This document shows, piece after piece, positions 54,310 through 64,000 of a DNA stretch of 64,000 nucleotides. Numbering within the stretch: the first letter of the stretch is position 1; each line of letters starts with the position of its first letter. The DNA comes from Cristatella mucedo (lineage: Eukaryota; Bryozoa; Phylactolaemata; Cristatellidae). The stretch lies in NCBI GenBank assembly GCA_009760855.2, contig WPIO01000009.1:4309001-4373000 (forward strand), in the 5' to 3' direction. A program made the translations under genes and the position numbers. The notes under the pieces were generated by a model. It saw only the letters and a program-made list of their open reading frames with translations. It did no database searches and had not been told where the DNA came from.

Positions 54310-55805
54310 TTGCCGCTACGAAATCCACAAGCTCTTCGAAAACATCTGCAGACTGGTTACGAACGTTAAGCTTTCAAAACTCCTAATAGATCTGGTACGT
54401 GAGTCAGCAGTTGCCGTTTTATCTCAGGCCACATCGGTCCCCTTTTACTCTCACAGACCTCCTGCCCAGTTTCATTCTAAGTAGACGTGTATATCAACTC
54501 TGTCGCTTCTCCTCCTTGGTCCGTCTAAAGCACTCTGCTTCTCCCTTTTCCCAGTCACGAAGATATGTGCGGCATCATGGTAGTCGGATCATTGTACATT
54601 TCGTGTTCAATCCGTGTCGTGTGGGTGTCAAGTCTCACACACGAGAAGGGTCACCTGTGTAGTCCCTTAAGGGTCTGTACTCGGTCCCTTGCCGTTCTCC
54701 ATTTATACACAAACTCTGGGAAAAGTGATTAAGGCCCATGGAATAGGATATCACTTCTATGCTGACGATACACCGTTGTATTTGTCATTCAAACCGTCGG
54801 AATCTGCTGGCGCCAACTGAGAAACTGAATGCTTGCCTTGCCGATATTCGATCCTGGATGTCGGAAAACTTCCTGAAATTAAATGATGATAAAACCGAAC
54901 TGCTACTCATAGGACACCCTAAGCGTGTGGCTGGATTAAAAGGCTTGGCTCTTCTAATAGGTGATGCTATTGTGAGACCATCACCACGTGCTCGAATATT
55001 AGGTGTCGTTTTCGACAGCTGCCTCAATTTCAAAAGCTTCATTCAGAAGTCTGCTTCTACAGCTAGCCGTCACATTCGATCGCTATCAAAGATTAGGAGG
55101 TGTCGCCTAGTGGCTTGTAAAAAATTCAACTAGCTCCTTAGTTCTGTCTCGGCTTGATTATTGTATTTCACTTTTGGCTGGGCTGTTACAGAAAGCTATT
55201 AGGCCACTGCAGCGGACTATGAACATGGCTGCAAGGCTAGTCTTCAAGTCCCGGAGGTTTGACCACGTGTCTCCTTAGTTGAAAGAGCTAGGATGGTTGC
55301 CGGTTGAGAAAAGGATACAGAGCAAAGATCTTACGCTGACCCACAAGGCCCGCCACGGCTTGGCTCCTTCGTACTTAGCTGAACTGCTTCAACAGTTTCA
55401 GCCTGTTTGCGCCCTCAGGTTCTGTGTGGACAATAATTTAGCTGTCCCATTCCTCCGCTTAAAGACCGTTGGCGATAGAGGCTTTAGCTCTGCAGGTACT
55501 AGACTGTGGAACTTGCGTCCACAATTCTTACGCAACGACAACTACTCTCCTAGTGCCGACTATGGCACATCCTCTTCAGCAGTTCTGAGCTGCTACTTCC
55601 ATGCTACTCAGTACCTCGGCTGCTCTCCTGGCTCTGCTATGCTTCCCACTTTTGTCTTTGTTGCGTGAGACGAAGTCTGTCGGGTACCGAATGCGTACCG
55701 AAAGCCGCTTAGGCTGTGAGTGCGCGATATGAAACTCTCCTGCGTAACACCCACATGGTCTTTATGACTTTGTAGAGTTACAGACGGAGATACATTACAT
55801 TGCAT
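54310..55805 (+). mobile_element. LINE-B copy (reverse transcriptase to 3' tail)
   Basis: Sense. A decayed upstream part is followed by [20 protein letters not shown] (about 54672-54735) and [18 protein letters not shown] (about 54750-54800), the YADD active-site region. Then ENFLKLNDDKTELLLIGHP, SPRARILGVVFDSCLNFK, the C-terminal LGWLPVEKRIQSKDLTLTHK (about 55285-55350), and the GTAACACCCACATGGTC 3' region with an ACATTACATTGCATTG end near 55805. Stops and shifts near 55133, 55190 and 55275. LINE-B has the same domain plan as LINE-A but differs in sequence and tail. Confidence 0.9.
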
Positions 55806-56648
55806 TGTAAATTGTTCATGTATTTTCACCTGTTTCTTAAGCTACACTACTTCCATGAACCGATCAATATCTACGAGATACTTTGATCAAGTGCACTGAA
55901 GCATGGTGCCAATTTATGGAAAAACATTTCGCCTTTGTTCTGTGGCCTTTGCTACCTTTTCAGCCGGCGGCAGGAACGAGTTCTAGTGAGTGATTTAGAG
56001 CAGATGCATTGAATACCAAATACTATCGTTTACTTATTAAGAACGAAGTCAAGACAGTAGATCACTAGAAGCTTTACAAATATAGCAGCACCGACGCAGC
56101 CGATAACCTGGGCATTCCGAAGCCCGTGCGTTCAATCGCGGATTGCATAGCTTATAACTAGCATCCAATAAGGGACGGTGTGGCTCACAGTAATCAGCCA
56201 ATCTGGGATGGAATTGCTTCCAGCCTACATGCAATCGATCGTACTTCTTCTTCCTCATCGGCAATTTGCCAGACCTAAATTTAGTTGCCCGAGCAAGTGA
56301 AGACAGAAAAACTCTTTGAAGAGAAGTCTCGATTGCATCGTCTTACGTTAGCAGCACGTTTGCCGACGACCTCAGTCGGTAAAAGGCTGCATGTTATCCA
56401 CGAGCTAAACCAAGGTGACGCAACTAGGGCCAGCTCTACAGTTTCTCAAGTCTGCTTGAGAAAATTGTTAAAGCCTTAAGGCTAGCGAAAACTTTGCATT
56501 CGCTAACTGCACTACACCTGAGCTGTCGCGAGCTCCGAGTAAGAGTACCAACAAGTAGGTAGGCATCGAAAGGCTATCGTCCATGCAGATATGCTGGCGA
56601 TGCACGAACATCTCATCACGGCGTGACCGGTGATTTTCTCTTATAAGC
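55806..56648. other. Interval without recognised genes
   Basis: Nothing coding or repetitive is recognised with confidence. The 5-bp target duplication (TAAGC) of the LTR element ends it at 56644-56648. Confidence 0.4.
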
Positions 56649-57006
56649 TGTAGTGTGAATTATCGTCGCGAGCGGCAGAGAACGCTAGCCGACGAGCCAC
56701 ACCACCAGTTTATTTCACCTACACACGGAGCAAGGCGAAGCACGACTATGCACGGCCCCTTTCCCCAACCGACCCCTCCTTCCCACCCTTGACTGCCCTT
56801 CCTCCGTCAGGGTTTCGTCCTCGCCCACTCCCTGCCAACCCCGACTCATTCCGTGAGTTGGCGGGAGGACAAAGCCGGCCTGTGGAAACACCACAGCCGT
56901 CAGACCGCCATTGGCCGCCGGCCTGTCCCTGGACCACAGCCACCAGCTGTCAGACCCTGGGATGGCTCCGGGCACTACCGGTCTGCCTGCATACAGCTGA
57001 ACTACA
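56649..57006 (-). repeat. LTR (3' LTR of the minus-strand element)
   Basis: TGTAG...CTACA ends; aligned base by base with 58322-58678 with scattered substitutions. Confidence 0.8.
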
Positions 57007-57139
57007 CGCCCCCTTAACCTTAAGGTCACAAGTTCCCAACATCTGCAAAAATGGCTGCAACGTATAGGGCAGCAACGAACGAGCCTATCTACAAACGATA
57101 AAAACTAGCCACTGCACATCCGCGGCATACCGGCTAAAA

Positions 57140-57312
57140 TAAGAATAAATCCTCGCTGATTAAACAGCCTCTTTTTGTATAGCGACAGAAGAGCCTTTAT
57201 GGCTATCACCACCGCTTGCATTGGCGATATAGAATCGCCCACCGCAGGAATCGAACCCACGACCTCAGGACCGACGTCGTGAAAGCAACCGCCTTGCCTA
57301 GTGTGCCATCAT
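57140..57312 (-). mobile_element. SINE-2 copy inside the LTR element
   Basis: Antisense, very close to the 44533-44705 copy: CAGCCTCTTTTTGTATAGCG tail and box B CAGGAATCGAACCCACGACC. Inserted between gag and the 3' LTR. Confidence 0.85.
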
Positions 57313-57334
57313 CATCAATAGCTGACCCCACTGG

Positions 57335-58290
57335 CTACCTTATGGCTGCTCGGAGGAGGCAGGCGACCGCACGGCCTGTGGAAACAAGCCGGTTGCGTTT
57401 GACATCTGCGTTCGTGCGTCGTGGGGCCACATATTCCCCCGCCGCTGGCGTCTCGTCGGGCCGCACAGCCTCGAAGCTCAACGGTGCATCCCACACCCCC
57501 ATCACTTCGCAAGCCGCCACCGCGTCTCCGGGCGTCGTCGCCGAGTTTCCGGGCGTCGCCGCCGAGTCTCCGGTCGCCGCCGAGTCTCCGGTCGCCGCCG
57601 AGTCTCCGGTTGCCGCCGAGTCTCCGGTCGCCGCCGAGTCTCCGGCCGCCGCCTCGATTGCGGGCGCGGCCACCGCGTCTTCGGGCGCCGCCGCAGCCGC
57701 GTCTTCGATCTGCGCCTCGTCTTCTACCTGTGCTGCATCGAAGCCCTCTTGCGTCGCCGATGAGCCTCCGACCTGCTCCGCATCTCCGACTTGCTCCGAA
57801 TCATAACCCACCGATTCGTTGCATGCCAGCGTCACCTCCACGGCTTTTGCTACCTCGCAGGCCGTTGCCTCGTTGCATACCACCTGCGCCTGGCAAACCG
57901 ACACAGCCTGGATCACTGTCACCGCGTTCCACACGGCATCCTGCTAAGCCGTTGTCGCCCGGCACACCGTCGGCGATTGCTGATATTGCTTCTGGTCCCT
58001 TCTGTTGCCGCCCTCTCTCCGACAAGCGTTTGCTAACTCAGCGCTCAGCAATCACGCTTTACCTACAGGGCTAGCCAGCGCTGTTACCAGAGCCTCGCGA
58101 AGCAGACGGTAGTCATCCTTGATTGCCTTCGGCATGAAAGAGTACACGTAGAAGGCGCTGCCTTCGAGGAAGAGAGGCAGGTACTTGTGCCAGACTGTCG
58201 AATTGACACCGCACAGCTCGAGCCTCCGCTCCAAGTCAAGCAGCCAAGTTGAGAAGTCATCACCGACTTGAAAATGCTCAAGCAACATTG
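57335..58290 (-). pseudogene. Gag-like protein of the LTR element
   Basis: On the minus strand the capsid-like start MLLEHFQVGDDFSTWLLDLE (about 58288-58230) and the YLPLFLEGSAFYVYSFMP block (about 58165-58110) have the pattern of Ty3-type Gag capsid domains (W...FE......, LL..L.G.A...Y..L). A stop at about 58070 and a shift break it. A long Ala/Glu/Asp-rich tail in 57934-57335 includes six GDSAAT hexapeptides (18-bp repeats at about 57555-57650). No zinc knuckle is seen. Confidence 0.65.
57540..57655. repeat. 18-bp coding tandem repeat
   Basis: Units GCCGAGTCTCCGGTCGCC in about six copies; codes GDSAAT on the minus (gag) strand. Confidence 0.9.
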
Positions 58291-58321
58291 CTGTAGGCCG
58301 CCGTCGCCGCCGGAAATAGCT

Positions 58322-58678
58322 TGTACCCTGAATTATCGTCGCGAGCGGCAGAGAACGCTTGCCAACGAGCAACACCACCAGTTTATTTCCCCTGCACGCG
58401 GAGCAAGGCGAAGCACGACTCAGCACGGCCCCATTTCCCAACCAACCCCTCCTTCCCGCCCTTGACTGCCCTTCCTCCGTCCGGGTTCCGTCCTCGCCCA
58501 CTCCCTGCCAACCACGACTCATTCCATGTGTTTGCGGGAGGACAAGCCGGATTGTGGAAACACCACAGCCGTCAAACCGCAGCTGGCCGCCGGCCGGTCC
58601 CTGGACCACAGCCACAAGCTGTCACATCCTGGGGTGGCTCCGGGCACTACTGATCTGCCTGCATACGACTGAACTACG
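58322..58678 (-). repeat. LTR (5' LTR of the minus-strand element)
   Basis: Matches 56649-57006. The gag frame starts within about 30 bases of its inner end, leaving little room for a normal leader and primer-binding site, which I could not identify. Confidence 0.8.
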
Positions 58679-58683
58679 TAAGC

Positions 58684-60105
58684 AACGAGCCGAGCTGCAA
58701 AATTAAGTTGAGCTGAATCCAAACCGACGAAAGCTTTGTGGACAAGATGGAAGATTATTAGTCACTTTCTTGGCCAGACGGCGGTGTTGGTTAACATCTC
58801 TTTCGCTTGGTTTTAGCAATTTAGTTGTGGTCTTGAGAAAATTTATATCTAAATAAGTGTCACAGCTTTCCTAGACACGGATACAAAGTTCGCCTTCTGC
58901 CCGATGAGCTCAGTCGTTCGAAGCGCTATACCCACTCCAATGCATCGATTATGCACCCTATTGGCATGTGCTAAATGCAAAGCTGAGCAATCTAAATTTT
59001 TTAATGCTACCTATGCAACAATTGATTATGTCTAAATATGGAATTTACCGTGCGTTGGCGTGATGGATTTTTTTCTGCAGGCTAACCCTTCCGCTGGCGG
59101 TTAGGCCGACGCCATCTTGCTTGACTTGCCACAGCGAGCATTGTAGGTGTCAAACATCCGTCTCTTTGTGCCTGTATAGTTGCATCCGAATCGACTTGGG
59201 CTTGCAAGTACACAATCGCAAGAGGTACCAGAAGCGAGTTAGAGAACTAGAGAACCAACTTCGGTAATACGCAGTTTTCTAATTTATGTTGTACTGGTAG
59301 ACTCGTCTGCTGACAAACGTTCCGTGAGTTACGTAAGTTTTGCCCACTCTCTCGCTCGCTCACTCGCTCGCTCGTTGCCTCAGATGGCTAGTCTCTCCTC
59401 ACTTTGTGTGAGTTGACTGCAGCAGGCGGCCGGCCATCCGGCCCATGTCAGAGCAACGCTCCTGAGAATCGTTTTTTGTGCAGGAAATTACCCGATCGGT
59501 GAACTCTTCAGGACTCCAAAGCACAGGTTAGTGTCTCCGCCTTTCTCTTTTATTAAAGGGATATTACTGTTGTATCTGTCTGCCTCGCTAAGGCGAGCAG
59601 AGTTTGATTGGAATCTTTAAGGCAGGCTCGCTTTTACCCTGCTCGGCTTTGTGATGCCGTAAAGCTGCAAAATAAAATAAAAGAATAAGGAGCTGGTTGA
59701 TGAAGGCGCTGGCAGAACCGAGACCGGTATAGCACAGCCGCGCGGCTGCCATGGGTGCAACGTTAACAGCATGCATTACTGAGATATGAGCGTCCTCTGT
59801 TTTGCTAACTTCTTTCGTACAGCTGATCTTCATTGTTTCGTGTGTCATCGAACGACTGCACCGTTTCTCACACCCTGCGTATATGCTTTCAAAACCAGAT
59901 GTATCATCTGTGCTCAGAGCCTAAGTTCATAACCAGCCTACGTAGTGGCAATAGGAAACAGTCAAGTCGGCTCATTTGTTGTCTGCCCGGTGAATTTCTG
60001 CTTAGTCCTTCTCGATTTTAATGATATTCACGTTATTGGCTGTATACTGGGTCTCACGATCGCAAAGCCGTTTTGCCTTGTGACATTGTCAGGTGGCTAA
60101 TTACA
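58684..60105. other. Interval without recognised genes
   Basis: No exon or repeat is firmly recognised. Short CGCTCGCTCACTCGCTCGCT-type repeats lie at about 59350-59375. Short frames near 59590-60020 have no support. Confidence 0.4.
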
Positions 60106-60109
60106 GCCT

Positions 60110-60440
60110 TGGCACAGAAGCTTTAGCTCTGCAGGTCCTAGACTGTGGAACTCGCTTCCACAATTCTGATGCAACGACATCTACTCTCCAACTGCCGACT
60201 ATGGCACATCTTTTTCAGCGGTCCTGAACTGCTACTTCTATGCTACTCACTACCTCAACTGCTCTCCTAACTCTGCTATGCTTCCCACTTTCTCTTTGTT
60301 GCGTGAGACGAAGTCTGTTGGCTACCGAATGCGTACCGAAAGCCACTTAGGCTGTGAGTGCGCTATACAAAACTCTCCTGCGTAACGCCCACATGGTCTT
60401 TATGACTTTGTGGAGTTACTGACGGAGATACATTAGTGCT
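60110..60440 (+). mobile_element. LINE-B 3' fragment
   Basis: From AGCTCTGCAGGTCCTAGACT to GTTACTGACGGAGATACATT; one of the least diverged LINE-B ends in the window, very close to 50365-50720 but without its tandem duplication. Confidence 0.9.
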
Positions 60441-60649
60441 TAATGTTGATGACTGTTCTTGTTCTGGTGAATGGGTGTGTGTGCAACGAGTATGCCCTGA
60501 CAGTGCCCACAGCTTTAAAATCGTATAAGGCGTTGGATATGTGCTTTTGATGGTGGTCTCTTCGATCTGGAGCTAGGCTGTCTAAATACCGCGATGCTCT
60601 CATAGATGCAGGGTAACTTCAGAGAACTTACGACGATCTAGCAAATGGC

Positions 60650-60930
60650 TAAATCTTGTAGCTGTCCTTAATCTACTGCTGCCGCAAAGCGTGACCTGCT
60701 ACATATAGTAATCTGCCATTGTGCCAGGGTGCTTGTTAGTTAATGATGCTGCACGTGTCCCTTTAGCTTCAATGACCATGCGATCGGCTTGCTGAAACCA
60801 CTTGCAGTGTGTGTTTTGTTTAGATAAATATGCCGGTTGCTGACGCACTGTTATTCACGAATTACTGAGGTCCTCGAACGGCAGTGCTCGCACAGCAGCA
60901 GCAGTATGCTTCGGCAAGCTTCTCACGTAA
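60650..60930 (+). repeat. Repeat R, copy 2, left part
   Basis: Ordered matches to 32110-32380 (CCTTAATCTACTGCTGCCGC, GTGCTTGTTAGTTAATGATG, ATGCCGGTTGCTGACGCACT). It is cut by the LINE-A block and continues at 62195. Confidence 0.6.
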
Positions 60931-61395
60931 TGATAATAATACCAAAACACTAGATGAAGCACCCTTAGAGAACTCAATCTTTTTCTAGATGATTTACACT
61001 TGCTTCCAAGGTAAAGCGTTCAAATGGTGAGGAGCATTGTTCTCTATAAGTAACATGAATAACATGGTTAGGTGTGACATGCACAGGGTCACCAAGCAAG
61101 TGTGGTTACCGGCAGCATGCTCAGTGTCAGCATGCATAAGCACATGATGGACCAATCATAGGGACCCACTATATGCAATCATAAATGGTTTTGATTTTTA
61201 TTTCTTTTCAAATGGTCAAATCAGGGAATGTCGCGACACAAGTCGGGAGTGAGTTCCATGCTTTAGGAGCATACGAAGTAAATGCACGGCCTGCATGGAC
61301 TGGCAGCAGTGCAGGTCGATGAGAAGTGATGCGATGCATCAACTTCGATGCTCACGACAGACAATCCTAGCTGCAGAGTTTTGCACCAGCTGTAA
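60930..61395 (-). mobile_element. LINE-A fragment (first of two in tandem)
   Basis: Antisense, diverged, from tail (60935-61020) to the LQLVQNSAA region (about 61390), with an internal deletion near 61290. Confidence 0.75.
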
Positions 61396-61397
61396 AC

Positions 61398-62165
61398 GCA
61401 TGATAATAATAATTATATTAATGCACTTGCTAAAGCGCCCTCTGAGAACTTAATCTCTCTAGGCGCTTTATATTTGCTGCAAAGGGAAATGCAATTGAAT
61501 GGTGAGTAAAATCATGCTTGATAAACAAACAAAATGAATAACATAGTTAGGGGTGACATGGGGTCGCAGGTCGGGAAGGAGTTCCACGCTTGGGAGCATA
61601 CGAACTAAATGCACGGTATCCAATGAATTTGAGGTTTAGTTCGAGGTATTTGTAGACTGTTGGATTCCGAAAAGCAGGTGGTACGATGCTTGGCCTGATG
61701 GGGGAGCATATCTGAGAGATTGGCTGGAGCCAAGGAATGAAGTGACCTAAAAGTGAGCGATAAAACCTCAAGTCAATCCGTTGCTTGACTGGTAGCCAGT
61801 GCAGGTCGGCGAGAAGTGGAGTAATGGGGCAACTGCCACGCTCACAACAGACAAGCCTAGCTGCGAAGTTTTGCACCAGCTGCAATCGCCTGATTGCACA
61901 TGCCGGTAGGCCAGCCAGCAGTGCGTTGCAGATGCCGGTAGGCCAGCAAGCAGTGAGTTACAGTGGTCAAGACAGGATAAAAAATAATAAAATAAAGAAA
62001 AATAATTCATTTATATAGCGCCCATGAGAACTTAATCTCTATTCAGGCACTGCACATATGCCTCGGGGCTCGAGCCCACGACCTTGGTTGGGGCGAGCGC
62101 CTTAACCACTAAGATGTCACAAACGCATGGACCAACTTAGATGTGGTATCTGCCTAAACAAGCCC
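61398..62165 (-). mobile_element. LINE-A copy carrying a nested SINE-1
   Basis: Antisense LINE-A from the tail at 61398 through the CRERGSCPITPLLADLHWLP block to about 61975, then SINE-1 (62000-62115), then the continuation GATGTCACAAACGCATGGAC and the IRACLGR-type block to about 62165. A 24-30-bp internal duplication (GATGCCGGTAGGCCAGC region) lies at 61900-61950. Confidence 0.85.
62000..62115 (-). mobile_element. SINE-1 copy nested in LINE-A
   Basis: Antisense: ATTCATTTATATAGCGCC tail, GGGGCTCGAGCCCACGACC box B, CCTTAACCACTAAG end. Possible short duplication GAT at its borders. Confidence 0.85.
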
Positions 62166-62194
62166 GAATTTTAGAGATAATATCATACATTGTA

Positions 62195-62560
62195 TATGTT
62201 ACTTGAGCTTACTCACATGAGCACACACAAGTGCAGACATAGACTCCTGGACACGTAGCTGCACTGCATTCCTAACAAGAGCAGACAGCCTCAGTCACAG
62301 AGTGGTAAATATGTCGCCTGGAGCTCTACACTCTTTGTATTCTCGTATTGATCCCGGAGATTTCTTAAGAAGAGCGGAAATATGGGAACGGATGGATGTA
62401 CGACGACGAACGGCGTCACGATAACGCTGATTCATTTTAGCCTGAGGCATTCATTTGACGAAGCAAATTGGTGCAGTAAGGCCATTCTATAGGTTAAGAA
62501 ATGTCGGCTAAGAGCATGACTGGTGTGCCTTAAATGTTTAATTAATATATTAGGAGAATT
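62195..62560 (+). repeat. Repeat R, copy 2, right part
   Basis: Matches 32390-32570 and 32760-32880 in order (CAAGTGCAGACATAG, CATTCCTAACAAGAGCAGAC, GAGCTCTACACTCTTTGTAT, GGCATTCATTTGACGAAGCA, GCATGACTGGTGTGCCTTAA). Copy 1 has a SINE-1 inserted in the middle; copy 2 does not. Confidence 0.6.
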
Positions 62561-62838
62561 ATTATAATATTAAATGACTTTGCGCCTTAATCCATTCAGG
62601 CTTCTAGAACCCGGTCGTCAATGCAGGTACCGTTGTACTAGGACAGTCTCGCCTTACCAGTATCTCAATGCTGCTGTCCCGCTAGCTCGCTTGCACTCCT
62701 CGTGCGTCTTGTGTTCGTTCGACGATATTCAGGGTGAGTCCAAAGTTTCGTCAAATGCAACGTACTGCATCTGCATCACGTTTTGTCTGTACGCCTGCAA
62801 TCTGAAATGTACACCACAAGATCCAGGCCGTAATCGTG

Positions 62839-63810
62839 ATGGCGCTTGCATTTGCCATGGTCCGAACACGATCGGAGGCGTTGCCACCCGTGACAGCCAT
62901 CTTTGTGTCGAGCGCATCAGACGACGTTGCGATGCTTGCTACAGGTGCGATGCAGCGTTCCGGGCTCATGCCACCACCGCCCGGCTGGCCTTCATCCAGT
63001 GGCCACACGATCGAAAAGGCGCTGAGCTGCACCGAGTGTCACTTGCCGTTCGAAGATCAGCCGAGCCTGGCGGCTCATTTCAACAAGCCCGCCAGCAATG
63101 GAGCACCAAGTCCTGTTTGTAGCATCACCTCGTGCCTCCACGAAATGCTCTCTCCCTGCGCACTTAGTGCGCATGCACGAATGCACTCCGGAAAACGACC
63201 CTTCGTCTGTCCCGAGTGCGCGACCACCATACCCGGAGAACACGACGTGTTCATGAAGCACGTGTTCTTCAAGTGCCTCCACCGCAGCCACGTGCTTGCA
63301 TACCCGTGCGATGTGTGCTCGGACGTTTTCGACACAGCACAGGAGCTGAAGCAGCACTGGCTGACCTGGTCGATGCACCTGCTCAGGGTTAACTACGGCT
63401 GCACGTTCTCGTGCTCAGGCTGCTCACTCACGTTCAGGTCGCCTGAGCTGCTTGAGGCACACAAGTCACAAGTAGGCAGCTTGCCATCGTGCCGTGCTGC
63501 AGCAGCGATCTGCAAGTACGTGTGCAATGCCTGCCTGAGAGCATTCGACACGTTCGATCAGCTGGCGATGCACAACAGCTTCAAGCACGGTCTCGACCTG
63601 AGTCTCGTGAGACCGGCACAAGCTTCGTTAGTTTATCGTTGCCGGCTGTGCTCAACCTCAGCCGAAGTGGCCAACTGTCCGAGGAAGTTCAAGTTTATAC
63701 ACGAGTACGACATTCACTTGCAGCTGCAGCACGGTCGAGATGTCGTCTATCATATGTGCAACGTGTGCGGACGCGATTTCCCGACCCCCGAGCTGCTGGA
63801 GAGCCATCTC
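62839..63810 (+). CDS. C2H2 zinc-finger protein, main exon (ZNF532/592/687-like layout)
   Basis: The frame is open from an ATG at 62839 to the donor at 63811 (324 codons). Fingers seen, counting residues from that ATG: C64-x2-C67..H80; C94-x4-C99-x12-H112-x3-H116; C124-x2-C127..H141; C157-x2-C160-x12-H173-x6-H180; C192-x2-C195-x12-H208; C229-x2-C232-x12-H245-x4-H250; C268-x2-C271..H293-x4-H298; C307-x2-C310-x12-H323. The start is a Met/Ala/Pro-rich region without fingers. Irregular spacing and broken fingers, with long linkers, resemble the ZNF532/592/687 group more than tandem KRAB-type proteins; this is a weak call. The true exon start and upstream acceptor are uncertain, since the next upstream frame (62574-63122) is different. 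Nuclear DNA-binding or chromatin role expected. Confidence 0.7.
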
Positions 63811-63894
63811 GTAAGTGACGGGCATCTGGCATGTCATTTTACGTCCTTATTGCTCAATTTATGTGACTCTTCAGTCGTTTTCTCTTGCACGCAG
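63811..63894 (+). other. 84-nt intron or exitron in the zinc-finger gene
   Basis: GTAAGT donor at 63811, pyrimidine-rich tract TCGTTTTCTCTTGCACGCAG ending at 63894. The length is a multiple of three and contains no in-frame stop, so retention would add 28 residues without a frameshift. Confidence 0.55.
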
Positions 63895-63975
63895 ATTGCC
63901 TTGCTACGTCAACATTTAAGTGTGGCATGCTCCACTCCAACGCTTTTAGCTTTCCATGAGTGTGCTATGGTATAG
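63895..63975 (+). CDS. Zinc-finger gene, next exon to stop (or further coding)
   Basis: Continues in frame after the acceptor: IALLRQHLSVACSTPTLLAF then HECAMV and a TAG at 63973-63975. The Gln-His and Ser/Cys/His pattern is compatible with the last half of a C2H2 finger (the preceding exon ends ..LLESHL). It is equally possible that a further donor lies inside and the real C-terminus is beyond the window. Confidence 0.45.
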   Translation: MALLRQHLSVACSTPTLLAFHECAMV

Positions 63976-64000
63976 GACGCTTTTCAACGTCTATACCTCT

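Larger units (their letters stand above)
56649..58678 (-). mobile_element. Non-autonomous LTR retrotransposon (gag only), with target duplication
   Basis: Two direct repeats of about 358 bp (56649-57006 and 58322-58678) are very similar throughout and begin TGTA. The left one ends CTACA; the right has one changed end base. The whole is flanked by the same 5 bp, TAAGC (56644-56648 and 58679-58683), a perfect target duplication. Just inside the left LTR the minus strand reads a purine run (AAGGGGGCG, about 57015-57007), as expected for a polypurine tract before the 3' LTR. The internal 1.3 kb encodes only gag-like protein on the minus strand; protease, reverse transcriptase and integrase are missing. 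A SINE-2 is inserted. GC-rich. Confidence 0.8.

Noticed and set aside
57421-58074. A 217-codon Pro/Arg/Ser-rich plus-strand frame.
   Set aside because: Antisense to the gag repeat region; the 18-bp repeats keep all frames open.

Overview
The window is animal nuclear DNA, probably from an invertebrate. It has spliced exons with GT/AG borders and poly(A) signals, long introns packed with L2/CR1-like LINEs, tRNA-derived SINEs, hAT and MULE transposase relics, LTR elements, large (TA)n, (CA)n and (TG)n microsatellites, and endogenous DNA-virus-like elements of the Polinton/Maverick (adintovirus-like) type. I cannot name the species. Only two host genes are supported: a small charged protein with exons at 1766-1877, 3780-3855 and 9579-9617 (plus strand), and a multi-C2H2 zinc-finger gene whose main exon starts near 62839 and which reaches the right edge.

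Layout. 1-0.48 kb: end of a hAT transposase (minus). 1.7-10.3 kb: host gene, with LINE-A copies in its introns. 12.2-23.9 kb: an AT-rich, pseudogenised Polinton-like element (element 1). It has a minus-strand adenovirus-type protease, then plus-strand packaging ATPase, unknown ORFs, two minor-capsid-like (penton-type) genes, a basic/coiled-coil protein, the major capsid protein, a small ORF, and an uncharacterised gene cut off by a LINE. 24-34.4 kb: LINE and SINE debris, a decayed LINE-B and a 54-bp coding minisatellite. 34.5-42.35 kb: a second, clearly diverged Polinton-like element (element 2), mostly on the minus strand. It runs from the end of minor capsid 1 through minor capsid 2, coiled-coil protein, major capsid, the same uncharacterised gene, a fibre-like protein and a retroviral-type integrase, and also carries a plus-strand zinc-finger ORF and several unknown plus-strand ORFs. 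43.9-45.8 kb: a cluster of a second SINE family. 45.85-51.3 kb: a very large inverted repeat built from diverged monomers of about 165 bp, with its axis near 47798. 52.1-53.0 kb: a probable solo LTR. 54.3-55.8 kb: LINE-B. 56.65-58.68 kb: a complete 2.0-kb gag-only LTR element with a 5-bp target duplication. 60.1-62.6 kb: nested LINE and SINE insertions in a repeat that is also present at 32.1-32.9 kb. 62.8-64.0 kb: zinc-finger gene.

How the parts relate. The two Polinton-like elements are complementary. Element 1 keeps the protease/ATPase side and loses everything after the gene downstream of the capsid. Element 2 is cut inside minor capsid 1 but keeps the fibre and integrase side. In the shared interval the gene order is the same, including two small genes I cannot assign to a known family. 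No family B DNA polymerase was recognised in either. Both are interrupted by younger LINE and SINE insertions and by many stops and frameshifts, so they are old and inactive. SINE family 1 carries the same 3' tail as LINE-A, which points to LINE-A machinery as its mobiliser.
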